64,000 nucleotides of DNA, taken from assembly GCF_003945595.2 (NCBI RefSeq), contig NW_024104665.1, positions 3,067,651 to 3,131,650 of the forward strand. Reading direction: 5' to 3'. The translations under genes were made by a program, and so were the position numbers. Under the pieces are notes generated by a model, which saw nothing but the letters and a program-made list of their open reading frames with translations, searched no databases and was not told the DNA's origin. This DNA comes from Pipra filicauda. Lineage: Eukaryota; Chordata; Aves; Passeriformes; Pipridae. This document shows, piece by piece, positions 48,301 to 58,449 of the stretch. The number at the start of each line of letters is the position of its first letter. Position 1 is the stretch's first letter.

Positions 48301-51300
48301 TCAAGGGACTGAACTTTAGACTTCTTTTGTTAAAACTAGAGCAATTGAAACTGTAGTAATATAATGGCTATTGAAGGAGGATATAATTTTACTAGCAGTG
48401 ACTAACCTCTCGATTTGATAGTGAAATTATAAATCAATAGCATTTGTAATTGTTGGATAATAATTTTTTGTGTTCCTGCAAATAAATAACCCTGAAAATA
48501 AAATAGAAAAAAAATCCTCATCAGTCAAATAAGAGAGAACAAATGTTTTAAGAGCTCTATTGTGTAAAAGAAAATTGGTGGCACGAGGTCTGTGCAGAAC
48601 AACATATTCTTGCATATTTGAATCAATGCGTTCTAATTGTGTGCAGCCATGAAGGAGTATTCACCAACAACAGCGCTTAGCATGAGCCCAATTGTTTTGA
48701 TGGATGAGATTAGAAGCATCTTTTAGCGAGTCACGCCCTGGTTTAGGTCTCCTGAATTATGGGAGAAGTTACAGACCAGTTGTTTTCTTTTTTATACTGG
48801 ATGAAATAATAAGACCTACTTTATTTAGATCTTATTTGACCTTAGGTCAACAAAATTCATTTTGACTTCTTGAAAAATTTGAAGTACCAATTTAAATATA
48901 AATTGTTACATATTAATATTTCCTAGAAGGTTTAGCTTTCTTTTTAAGACTATACTGTTTCAAATGGGGTGGACTCACTTGAACTTCTCAATTTTTACCT
49001 TTGTCTAGGATATTATAAAATTTTGGCTCAACAAAGGAATTGATGGATTTAGTTTCAGCACTGTTAAATTTCTCTTAGAAGCAACGCATCTCCGAGATGA
49101 ACCTCAAGTGAACAAGTCTCAAAATGGAGTAATGTATATGTTCTGTCTTTGCTTTTTTCCTGTGTTTCCTACGGAGACAAAAGAGTGTATGTTTTTACTC
49201 TTTTGGGTCTTAATTGTGGCTGTAGGAAAACTGGGTCAGCCATGTCCCTTGGAAAGCGGGTGGGCACTCTGCAGAAGGAGCACTCACAAGAAAGAAGCCT
49301 GGTGGGCTGGGGCTGTAGGTCAGGGAGATACCTGCAAGCAGGAGCTCTGTGGGCGGAAGAATTGTCCATATACACTTTGTTTTTCTGTTCTGACGCTGTT
49401 GCTTTGAATTTTCTCTTTAAAATAATTTGCTTTTCAATTCACATTCTAAAAAGACAAATCTTGTGATTTTTAGTAGTTGATTGGTTGTCTTTGGGGAGCC
49501 TGCTACAGGAGGTAAGGTCAGAGATCTTGCCTGCTTGGGATTCTGTAGCAGTTACTAGCATATATTTCTTCTACATTGCAAATAAGAATTGGAGAAAAAC
49601 TAAAAGAAAAACCTTCATACTGGCAGTATGTCACAGTGAGAAGTGGCCAGATGCACTCAAAAGCATGAACACTGTTACTTATGCTATTTGCTTTTGCTGT
49701 GGTAGTGAACTTGGTGACATTCCCAGATACTTTCAGCATTAAAATGCTGTTCCCCTGTGGAGGTGAGGATCACATAAAACTGGTCAGCTCCACAAGTGTT
49801 GTTGTTGTGGTACCTTATCAAGGCACTGTCCATCTTTCCAGCCTGGTGTGTGGCCACAGCACCTGCTGTGCTCGCTGCTGCAGATGGGCTCAGTTGGCTA
49901 GTGCTCCCCTCCTGGATGATGGGATCCAAAATAACCAGCCTTCTGCTGTTGTACCTTTAAGTGCAGCTCAGCTCTGCGCTGTCAGAGTTAGTATGCTAAA
50001 CTCATTCCAGTTAAAATTTATGTGGACTGGTGCACTGTCTCAGGAAGGGATGGGAAGAACTTGGAGAGTTCTGAAATCTAAAATACTGATGAACTAATGG
50101 GAAATACTCTATCCTTCTCTAAGGAGACTATCACAGCCTATTCCCAGCTCTACCATGACTACACGACCGCACAGGTTGGTATGCATGATATCATCCGTAG
50201 CTTCCGTCAGACCATGAATGAGTTCAGCAGAGAACCTGGTCGATACAGGTAATCATTATTACACCTGCTGAATTTTTCTCCAATATTCATCACCTCCTGA
50301 TAGTAATAAAATGTTTGGGTTTTTTAATATAATACACCACAAAAATGCGCAAATCCTCAAATGCAAATAGTGGGGCCTAGGCTATATTATCTCTTCCTCA
50401 GTGTGTGAGGAAAGGAGAGGAATTGGCCCTGTTAGCTCTGCTCAGTCTATGGACTGTACAAGACTAAGCAGAATGGGCAATCACTCTGATCACAGAGACT
50501 CTGTAATTCATCGACCCCGTGCCTGCTCTATTGTATCGTTTTAATAGTGCAATTCAAGTCAGACACACAGTCAGAGATTGTTAAAGTCACAGAATGGTTG
50601 AGTTTGGTAAGGAGCTCTGGAGGTGCTCTGGTCCAAAGCTCCTGCTTATTAGAGCACCTAGAGCTGGCTGCCCAGGAATTTGTCCAGATGACTTTTGAAC
50701 ATCTCCGAGAATGGAAACTCTACTTTTTACTACAAGGAGTCTTTCCTCATAGGAGAGATCTTTCAGTCCCTAATGGGCTCAGTGGCTTCTTGCTGGACTC
50801 TCTCCAGTACATCCATGTCTGTCTATACTGGGGAGCCCAGAACTGGACACCATGCTCCAAGTGTGGCCTCACCAGTGCAAAGCAGAGGGGGAGAATCACC
50901 TCCCTCGACCTTCTGGCAACACTCGCTCCTTCTAGTGCAGCCCAGGATACCATAAGTCATCTTCGAGGGCACATTGATAGTTCATGGTCAACTTGGGGGC
51001 TCCCCAGGTCCTGTTTTGTGAAGGAAAGCTGGAAATTGCTGGAATGGGCTATGTGGATGTGAATTCAGAAAGATAAGACTTCAGGCAGATACTTTAGCCT
51101 TGTGTCGACTGTTGTAGATTTTTCATCTGCAATTTCCAAGAAATATTTCTCCTTGACTTCTTGTCTGCTTTACAAAACATTGTTTCTCTGTATTAATCCT
51201 TTTTGATGGGGAGGAGGGAAGTGAATGTAATGCTTAATGTTCTATATTCAACCATTCCTAGCTTCCTTCTCTTTTGTGCAACAAAGAATGAGCCAAAAAA

Positions 51301-54300
51301 GTTATTTGTGTACTTCTTTTTAGATTTATGGGTTCTGGTGATGATGAAAAGGAAGACATTGAAGCAACAATGATGTATTATGGAACAACTTTCATCCAAG
51401 AAGCAGATTTTCCCTTCAATTTCAACCTAATGAACATGAAAAATCTGTCAGGCAACAGTATTTTTGAAGCTGTTGACTCGTGGATGAAAAACATGCCTGT
51501 GGGAAAATGGCCAAACTGGGCTGTAAGTTCTAGACCAACTCTTACAGGAAGGGCTCGTTCCTGTTATGGTGATAGAAGCCCCACCCCACAGACACACACA
51601 TTGATTTCAGTGGGATCAGCAGCAGCCTGAGCTCGTGACTGGGCTGTGGTTGCTGCCCACGTGAAGGCTCTGAGCTGCTGCAGTTGCAGTTGTTGGCACC
51701 AGCCGGCTCTCCCGCCCATCAATAACAGTTACACTCCCCATGCAACAGCGACAGAAGGGAATTTAATGATCATGCCTCTCCCTCAGTGTCTCCAGTGTAG
51801 GATGCGGCACTGGGTTAAAAGACTAGTGAGAATGGAATCGGTATAATTATCTTTGACCATAAACTGACTCACTGCAGTGGATTCTGGAACCCTCCCAGGG
51901 CCAGGGCAGAACAGAGCAGGCAGCTGAGGGCAGTTAACTTAAAACCTGCTCGTCTTTGTTAGGAAGCACATTTGGAATGTGTAAGGGATCTTTTCAAAAC
52001 AAGCAGAGCAGTTTTCACACAGCAGAGAAAATGGCAGAAATCCGAGGGACTGTAATTGTGGAGAGTTGTTACTTGTTATCTTTCCATCACTTCTGCCTCG
52101 TGGTGCTGGCAGGACTTCTGTGTACTACATTATTTGGGACAGAAGTTTGTAATGGCACCAAGATAAGGATAAAGCACTTCACAGCCCTGGAGGGGAAAGA
52201 AATAGAAGAAAAAAATAATCTACTGCCATGTGAAATTAGTTAATCAGTTTCACATATGCATGAAATTTTATAATGTATGTTTAACAGAGTGATGTTTTCT
52301 TCAGGTTGGAAGCCCTAATGCTGCTCGGATTTCATCTCGCGTTGGGAAGGAGTATGTCAATGTTATGAATATGCTGCTTTTAACCCTGCCTGGAACTCCT
52401 GTAACTTACTATGGTGAAGAAATAGGCATGGAGAACATTGTATCAGAAAATGTAAGTGAAGAGCATGTGAACTCCGATCATGTTGTTGTTTAGTTCCAAA
52501 TAACAGAACTTTCAAAAAACCCAGGAACTTTTGTTTTGTTAACCAAACCCAGGCTTTCTCACTGCTTAGATAGTTTTCCATGTTCCTCATGGCAAAACCA
52601 TTGGACCACATGCACAAATGGCCAGGTCAGAGATCAGAACCAAGGTCTGGATGTGGGTCTGAACTGCTAGATTTTAATTATGTTTCCTGATTTCTGTCCT
52701 TCTCCAGATCAGTCTTGCATGGTTTGCAGTGATGTTGCTTTGCTTCCCTTCAGCAGGAAGGGCAGCAAGTGCCAACACTGGGCCTGGGCTAATGGTTAGG
52801 AGAGGGGTGTTACAGTCATATGAGGCAAGGGGTGCCGAGTCACTATCTCCTTCCTCCCATGGAAGTACCCTAATCATTAGTTCAAAGGCCATTGTTTCCT
52901 GGCTGCTATTTAAAGGAAATCAGAGTTCATGAGAGATTGTAGCTACAGTCACCATCTCCTGCAGACCTTTTTACTCTGACTACAGAAAGGCACCTAAGTC
53001 ACACCCATCTCCAGTGTGCCCATGCCCAGAAGGCATCTGCACAAAGGGGAGGGTGCCTGGTGACAAGCAGAAGTGACTTTTGGTTGTCATGCTTAGTCTG
53101 TTCCTAAAAGGAACAGCTCACCTCTGCCTCTCATGACCATTTTTGAGCACTATGAGAATGTGGTCCTGTGGCAGATGCTGGTTTCACTGTGGAAAGCCTG
53201 TTAGGGAATGAGACAGCCTCTGACATGTTACAAATGGTGTTGGCTAGCTTTGTATCAAAGGGAAAGAGATATCTGAAGCACAGGATCACCTCCAGGTTTG
53301 TCTGATTCAGATGTGAGGAAATGATTCTCTGATTTAAAAGGAAATCTCATTTCCTCTGAGAAACACCTAGGTCAAAGGATCTCCTGCATTTTCTTGCCGC
53401 TGCTGCTTACTGCTGACAGAGTGATTCTCTTCAGAAAAGTGGCTCACCTTTGGCTCCTCAGGGTTCACTCTCTTTTAGTGGCTACCCTGTGGCTCACGGC
53501 TTTGGAACAATGCAAACCCACCCTTCACTCCATTCGGAAAGGAAAGTTCCCTGATTATTGGGTGTCTTTGAAAGATGGAGAGTATTTGCTCAGGATATAG
53601 TGTTTAGGCACAGCATTTAAAACACTTCAGGAGACACTGAAAGAGGTAAAAATGAGAGGCAGCATTACTAGTGTTGAAAACTTAGGATTTTTTTTCCTCC
53701 TGCTTTTCAGAATATGCTAAAAAGGAGAAACCCATTATTTGTAATGTCACAAAGCAAAGTGACAATTTCTTTTGTTAGGCTGCTGTTCTGACAGATTGTA
53801 TTGAAAAGTGCCCTTTATATGAAAAACAGTTTTCATGGAAAACAAACACTCAAAGTATGTGCAAAATATTTTATGCCCTCTTATATCATTAAATTTAAGT
53901 GTCAGATCTTTTGGCAGCTCTTCAATAACAATGAGGAAGCTTTTTCAGAATTTTTCTGAATTCTTCAAAATGAGAACTTCAGACTTTTTACATCGACAGT
54001 TTTTAATCAGCTAAAAGCTGGTTTTCCATAGTTTTGCACTTGGAAATAATAATTTTATCTTTCTAACACAATCCTGTCCAAACTGTACCCCTTGCGAATG
54101 TAATCTTGGAGAGTTCTAAGGAGAAAGGTGTGATAGTTACAAAAGAACAAGACTCTGAACAGCATTTATTAGTTGTTTACTGTTATTTTAACAGCATCCC
54201 TTCTTAGGACTCATTACCTCATATATTCACTCGATGCATATCTAGATATTTATTAGAATATCCTGGCTGTCATTAGTAAACTTTTATCCAACCATCTGTT

Positions 54301-56718
54301 GCAAAGGATGACAACTCTAGTAGAGTTGTTTGGGAATTCCACATTTTACCAGTGATGCTGCATCTGAGACCATCCACTCCCCTCCATTTCAGGAACTGTC
54401 TTGGTTCTTATTTTCTCCTTAGAGTTGGGGCAGGATTACATTCTCCTTATTAAATTTTAACTTAAACCGAAGAAAGCAATACTGAAATGGTGAGAATTTG
54501 GGAGATGTGAGAACATGCTATTCAAAGAATACCTTTTCAATATGCTAATCAGCACTTTATTTTCTAGGTGACCTTTCCAGAGAAATCCCCCATGCAGTGG
54601 GATGGAGAAGTTAATGCTGGTTTTACTGAAGGCAACAGTAGCTGGTTACCTGTTAACTCCAACTACCAAAGTGTAAATGTGGAAGTAGGTATCTGCATGT
54701 GTGACAAATTAACGGTTTAAAAATATTTTAACGTATCTATTGTCCTCTGGCTTCCTTTTAGTAGTGGGCATTGGCAGTAAGAACAGACTCAAGGGGAAAA
54801 AAAGCGCTGAATCCTCACAAGTTTTATTAGAAAAGGAATTCCTTGCACCAGCAAGGAGCCTACTTCATCTATATTCATTTAAGCAGAGCAACTGCAGTTG
54901 TGATGTTGATGTGGCAATTTGGCTCTTTAACATACTTTTAATCCTTTTAATATTTGTGCTGGTTTAAAAGTAAACCAGTGGGAGAAATGAACTCAACTCG
55001 AAAGATTACAAGTCAGAGTTACAATTTACTAAGAAGATTACAATACAATGATACAGAGAAAAGTGGTTTTAACCCCTAAAGACAGATGTATAACCCAGCA
55101 CCCTGGGACAAGAACAGAACAATGTTCATCAGCCCCTGTACTGAGCACTACACAGCCCCTCTGGATGCAAAGTAGAAGGAAAGGAAAAGCTGTTGGTCCA
55201 GATGATGATCACAGTCCTGTTGAAGTCCTGGTCCTTCTCTTGATCCGAGTGGTACCAGAAGTCCCCACACCTGAAGTTTATATATGCTCAAGTTCAGGTG
55301 GCAACGTCCAGTACGTCCCCCAGGATGGGGAGTTTCACAATGGGTGATTTAACTCTGTGAGTCATGGGATATTTTTGGAATCTTTGAAGGTCTAGGTGTT
55401 GCAGATGTTTATGTCCATGGGCCACCAGGCCAAGGTGGCCCATTAGCAGAGATGACCCCTCAGGCTGGGTGTGATGTTAATGCCTTTCTGGAGGGGAGTT
55501 ATCACAGCTGAGTCATTGGTGTGAAAACAAAAGATCACTCCCCTGCCTCACAGGGTTTCTTTAACACCCAGCTTGTAGCCTGAGGTGTCAGGTGTGCCCT
55601 GGGCAGCTGCTGCAAACAATTCATTTATTAACAGTCCACCAGAAATTACATAGAGGGTGTAGAATACAGTTTTGGTTATACTCACATAGTGATAAACTGG
55701 TCCCGGCCCCTGTAACTAGGACAATATTAATTTGGAAACGGGTCTCTTTTTCCCCCCATTTCTATTGCCACAGAAAGCACTGTCTGTGTAACAAGAACTT
55801 AACACAGACTATCTCTAACACATGTAGAGCACTGAAGCAAAGAGATTTTGCTGACCTACAGTGCTGACCAGAATTGAAGACCAGAAAAAAAAAATCTAAG
55901 ATAGCAAAAATATAAAACATGAAATAAACCCTGTGACTTCAGTAGATTAGACTCAAAGAAAAAGGTTCAGAGTCAAGCTTTGAATGGCTGCAGCTTTCTC
56001 CTGAATCAGCACTGCTAAAAGGAGGCTGTGGGAGAAAGCAATAGCATTAGTGCTGGGGAATCATTGTGTCTAATAACCTGCGTCTCTGCCATTTCACAAA
56101 TGCCTGGTAAGTGTGTGAGAAAAAGCAGTTTTCCAGTGAAATTTGTGGACAAATTTGAAGAGATAATTGTCAAAATCCAATAGGCGCGTTCTCAGCAGAC
56201 TGAGTGGGCGTGAGAGGGAAGCTGCATTCCCTACATGCAGTGCCAAGAACTGACCCTGTTCACACTGACTGTTGCAGATCCAGAGGACCTGGTCCAACTC
56301 AACCCTGAATTTGTACAGAGAGCTGACGCAACTTCGCAACAACGAGCTCCCCATCAATCGGGGCTGGATGTGCTACATCTGGAATGACAGTGACGTGTTT
56401 GTGTATGTGAGGGAACTGGATGGGTTAGACAGAACCTTCATGATGGTCCTCAACTTCGGGCAGGAATCGACAATAGACCTGACAGCTATAGTTCCTAATC
56501 TTCCCTCTGAAGCTGTTATAAGGCTAAGTACTAATTTTAGCAATGCTGGTAAAGCTGTCTCCACCAAACTAATTAAAACTGAAATGGGAGAAGGCCTGGT
56601 CCTCGAATATAAAACAGCAAAGCCTGTCCATACTATGGAAGCTTTTCAAGGGAAGTGTTTTGTGGCAGAAAAAGCTTGTTATTCCATGGCCTTAAATTTA
56701 CTCTACATGAACTGTTAA
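41925..56718 (+). CDS. SLC3A1: rBAT, heavy subunit of the b(0,+) cystine/dibasic amino-acid exchanger, spliced
   Basis: SLC3A1 brings the light chain SLC7A9 to the apical membrane of kidney tubule and gut cells for cystine and dibasic amino-acid uptake; human defects cause cystinuria (known). Ten exons join without a stop into 668 residues (human 685): 41925-42321, 43471-43650, 44468-44622, 45681-45806, 49009-49128, 50124-50248, 51324-51522, 52305-52451, 54568-54684 and 56278-56718. All borders are GT-AG and in phase. The protein is type II: cytosolic N-terminus 1-76, one membrane helix about 77-99, Cys103 (SPKCLDWW) for the disulfide to the light chain, then a GH13-like ectodomain with the calcium loop [12 protein letters not shown] (122-133). 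The C-terminal CFVAEKACY...NC cysteines are kept. The three GH13 catalytic carboxylates look lost (see findings). The start lacks a purine at -3; no better one is in view. Confidence 0.97.
43471..43650 (+). CDS. SLC3A1: SLC3A1 exon 2
   Basis: 180 nt between ctttttaaatag and gacagag|gtaagc, phase 1 at both ends. It encodes the GH13 barrel start [20 protein letters not shown] through [18 protein letters not shown]. Confidence 0.96.
44468..44622 (+). CDS. SLC3A1: SLC3A1 exon 3
   Basis: 155 nt, acceptor tttttaag, donor aactgg|gtaaac. It encodes [19 protein letters not shown] and [13 protein letters not shown] is the conserved GH13 region I. Confidence 0.95.
45681..45806 (+). CDS. SLC3A1: SLC3A1 exon 4
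   Basis: 126 nt (42 codons), phase 0 both ends, after ctctccctctcttacatgaacag. It encodes [11 protein letters not shown] to NLDVQQEIH, with a glycosylation sequon at GNSS. Its first six bases, GTGAGT, are themselves a perfect donor motif. Confidence 0.95.
46000..49008 (+). other. SLC3A1: SLC3A1 intron 4 (3.2 kb in all, 45807-49008)
   Basis: No repeat or exon recognised; several short open frames without family similarity. Confidence 0.7.
49009..49128 (+). CDS. SLC3A1: SLC3A1 exon 5
   Basis: 120 nt between tttgtctag and aatgga|gtaatg. It encodes [20 protein letters not shown] and onward to VNKSQNG. Codon 303 (49057-49059) is Ser where human has the Asp of GFSLDAV. Confidence 0.94.
50124..50248 (+). 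CDS. SLC3A1: SLC3A1 exon 6
   Basis: 125 nt after ccttctctaag, ending tacag|gtaatc with 2 nt over. It encodes [30 protein letters not shown] and EPGRYR. No open frame from ATG marks it; it is placed by homology and phase. Confidence 0.94.
50586..51045 (-). mobile_element. antisense CR1 LINE tail in SLC3A1 intron 6
   Basis: The plus strand opens with cacagaatggttgagtttgg, passes 'cacctagagctggctgccca' and ends with 'gttcatggtcaacttggggg'. This is the CR1 3' region in reverse, with a small internal deletion near 50722. The 171-codon plus-strand frame over it is a shadow. Confidence 0.92.
51324..51522 (+). CDS. SLC3A1: SLC3A1 exon 7
   Basis: 199 nt, acceptor cttctttttag, donor gggct|gtaagt. It encodes [20 protein letters not shown], then [12 protein letters not shown] and [10 protein letters not shown]. 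The Glu of human FMGTEAY has no clear counterpart. Confidence 0.95.
52305..52451 (+). CDS. SLC3A1: SLC3A1 exon 8
   Basis: 147 nt, acceptor gttttcttcag, donor gaaaat|gtaagt. It encodes [20 protein letters not shown], then [20 protein letters not shown]. Codon 439 (52317-52319) is Asn in place of the Asp of human GGPDSSR. Confidence 0.95.
52452..54567 (+). other. SLC3A1: SLC3A1 intron 8
   Basis: 2.1 kb with no repeat or coding sequence that I can name. Confidence 0.75.
54568..54684 (+). CDS. SLC3A1: SLC3A1 exon 9
   Basis: 117 nt, acceptor attttctag, donor gtggaa|gtaggt. It encodes [19 protein letters not shown] and [16 protein letters not shown]. About five residues shorter than human at the start of this exon. 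Confidence 0.94.
54955..55723 (-). mobile_element. solo LTR with 5-bp target duplication, SLC3A1 intron 9
   Basis: On the plus strand it starts tgtgctggtttaaaagtaaa and ends tgtaactaggaca, giving TG...CA ends and 769 bp. It is flanked by atatt on both sides (54950-54954 and 55724-55728). No internal retroviral sequence follows, so it is a solo LTR left by recombination. On the minus strand it begins TGTCCTAG and ends AAACCAGCACA, echoing the ERVL-like LTRs at the left of the window; strand is inferred from that likeness. Confidence 0.8.
56278..56718 (+). CDS. SLC3A1: SLC3A1 exon 10 (last coding exon)
   Basis: 441 nt from acceptor ctgttgcag to TAA at 56716-56718. It encodes the C-terminal beta domain: [40 protein letters not shown] and the closing [20 protein letters not shown], whose cysteines match the human disulfide-forming set. 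Confidence 0.97.
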   Translation: MQRTWSNSTLNLYRELTQLRNNELPINRGWMCYIWNDSDVFVYVRELDGLDRTFMMVLNFGQESTIDLTAIVPNLPSEAVIRLSTNFSNAGKAVSTKLIKTEMGEGLVLEYKTAKPVHTMEAFQGKCFVAEKACYSMALNLLYMNC

Positions 56719-58348
56719 GTACAGGAGTAGAATAACTAAGCTTTCATGTTAATTTAGAAGATATTGGTTTCAAGGAAATGCTAAAAACATTCAGTTTTCT
56801 TTGGCTTTTCAAACTTTGTACAAAATAACCTGAAAACTAAAACAGACACCTAATGCCTTGTATGTGAATTGGTGATGAAAAGTATGGTATAAACTCCCCT
56901 TTAGGATCTGTGGAGAAGAAAAGTAAACCTATAAAAAACTGTCCTGTTAAAGTGTGTGTATTTTTGGGAGGAAAGACAACAGTTGCTTTTTGGGTGCTAC
57001 CTCTTACAGTTGCTGGTTATTAAGAGCTCCAAAGCCTGTGGCAGTTCATAATTAATGTTAACAAATGTGTAGATTTGTGAAACTTATTCTAAAGGAGTGG
57101 CCCTGTATTTGCTAAAACAGGTAAACACAAGCAGGACTGATACATATGGTTGTGATGTCTTTTCTCTCAACTCTAACAGCTCTGATTATCCTCAAAGTTA
57201 GTAAGGAAAAGAACAAAATACAGCTAATACATCTAATTCTACACTCAGGGCTGCATTTCAAATTGATTTCTCCCTTCCCTGCTGAATTAGAATACATTTG
57301 CATTCTCTTACTTCTCTTCCTACCCTAAGGCTGAGGTGAGGGGTGTGTACTTTAGTTCAGAGTATGCAGCTGAAGCTGATTGTCACACTTGTGCTTTGAT
57401 TTGCATTTGCTGCACCTACAGTGGCTGATGTGGCCCAAAGGAAGAGTCAGCATTTGACTTGGTGCAGCCTGCTGTGGGCACAGGGGTCCATGGGGGAACT
57501 TTGTTTTGGTTTGAGGGCAGTATGGCCACAGTGTATCTTCCACCTGATGCTGGCCCCCTAGGTGTGCACCAAGCATGTATTTTAACAAGCAATGCACAGC
57601 TGGTTTGTGCCTTGCTTAGAGGGCAGCTAAGCTATGAATTGGGCTGCTTCAGTGGGGGCATTCTTTTTGTTTTATCCTCTGGAGACACTCTGGCATCATC
57701 CTCTGGGGCATTCATCTTGTCTTCCAGAGGGACTTTGGCACCTCCTTCTTAAGATTACCATGCTAGTTAAGGTAACTGCAAGATTTTTAATCTGCTCAGA
57801 TCAAAGAGTTCTGCTAAAGTTGCTGTTCTTGAGAGTCCATTTCTTTGCAGTTTGATCGATCCCACCATATGATCAGTACACTATGACTGCTGTGTAGATA
57901 GGAAGGGCAACAGTCATCATCACCTACATATGGGAATTAGTTTTAGAAGTAGTGAGACTTTTTCATCAAATACTACTGAGGAGTTTTACTGCCTTGTGTA
58001 AAAGGTGGTCTTAGAGATGGCTTAGGATGGAGAGGCTCCCTGTACAAAGTGCATGTGCTACTCACGTGAGGCTTTATGTGCCAGTCGCTGCGCTCAGCTC
58101 TGCTCGTGTAGCGCTGCACTGCTGGCTTGTGTGAACAGAACTTACTGAACAAACTGATTTATGCTGGCAGCTACTTCTGTACTACCAGGCAGCAGAGAAA
58201 TTCAGTTCTTGGTCTGTATGTTTATAAGCCAATGCCACACCCAGCTTTGTGCACTTTATGCCCATAAAACAGGGATCCAGGAGCAAAGATCCTCTGGAGA
58301 AGGTGTTTGCTTTCCATATAAATAAAAATCCGACCCAAAGTTCTTCAG
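56719..58348 (+). other. SLC3A1: SLC3A1 3' UTR and tail-to-tail gap with PREPL
   Basis: 1.65 kb separates the two stop codons. A variant TATAAA (56930-56935) with GTGTGTGTATTTTTGGG downstream could end a short UTR. Canonical AATAAA at 58321-58326 could end a long one. A 45-nt imperfect tandem duplication sits near 57665-57750. Confidence 0.6.
58321..58326 (+). terminator. SLC3A1: candidate SLC3A1 poly(A) signal
   Basis: The first canonical AATAAA after the stop, followed by ggtggtcattgtgtttatt, which is G/T-rich. It lies 43 bp from the PREPL stop on the other strand. Confidence 0.55.
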
Positions 58349-58360
58349 GTGGTCATTGTG

Positions 58361-58366
58361 TTTATT
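58361..58366 (-). terminator. PREPL: candidate PREPL poly(A) signal
   Basis: Minus-strand AATAAA begins two bases after the PREPL TAG (58371-58369). If used, the 3' UTR would be only about 20-35 nt. An ATTAAA at 57791-57786 is a weaker, more distal option. Confidence 0.5.
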
Positions 58367-58368
58367 AG

Positions 58369-58449
58369 CTATCTGCAGGATTTGCTATGATGTTGGAGAT
58401 GGCATACTTCCTCAAGTTCTTTATTCAGAAAAGCAAGGTGTCTTGCGAC
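58369..58449 (-). CDS. PREPL: PREPL last coding exon
   Basis: 81 nt after cattattttag, ending in TAG. It encodes [19 protein letters not shown] and seven more residues. [11 protein letters not shown] aligns with human QIKFLYEELGL; the rest has no clear human counterpart. Confidence 0.85.
   Translation of the reverse strand, partial: VARHLAFLNKELEEVCHLQHHSKSCR

Noticed and set aside
49681..50097. 138-codon plus-strand frame in SLC3A1 intron 5
   Set aside because: No homology, no fitting splice sites, and the known protein joins 49128 to 50124 without it.
50547..51062. 171-codon plus-strand open frame
   Set aside because: It runs over the antisense CR1 tail; the frame is chance.
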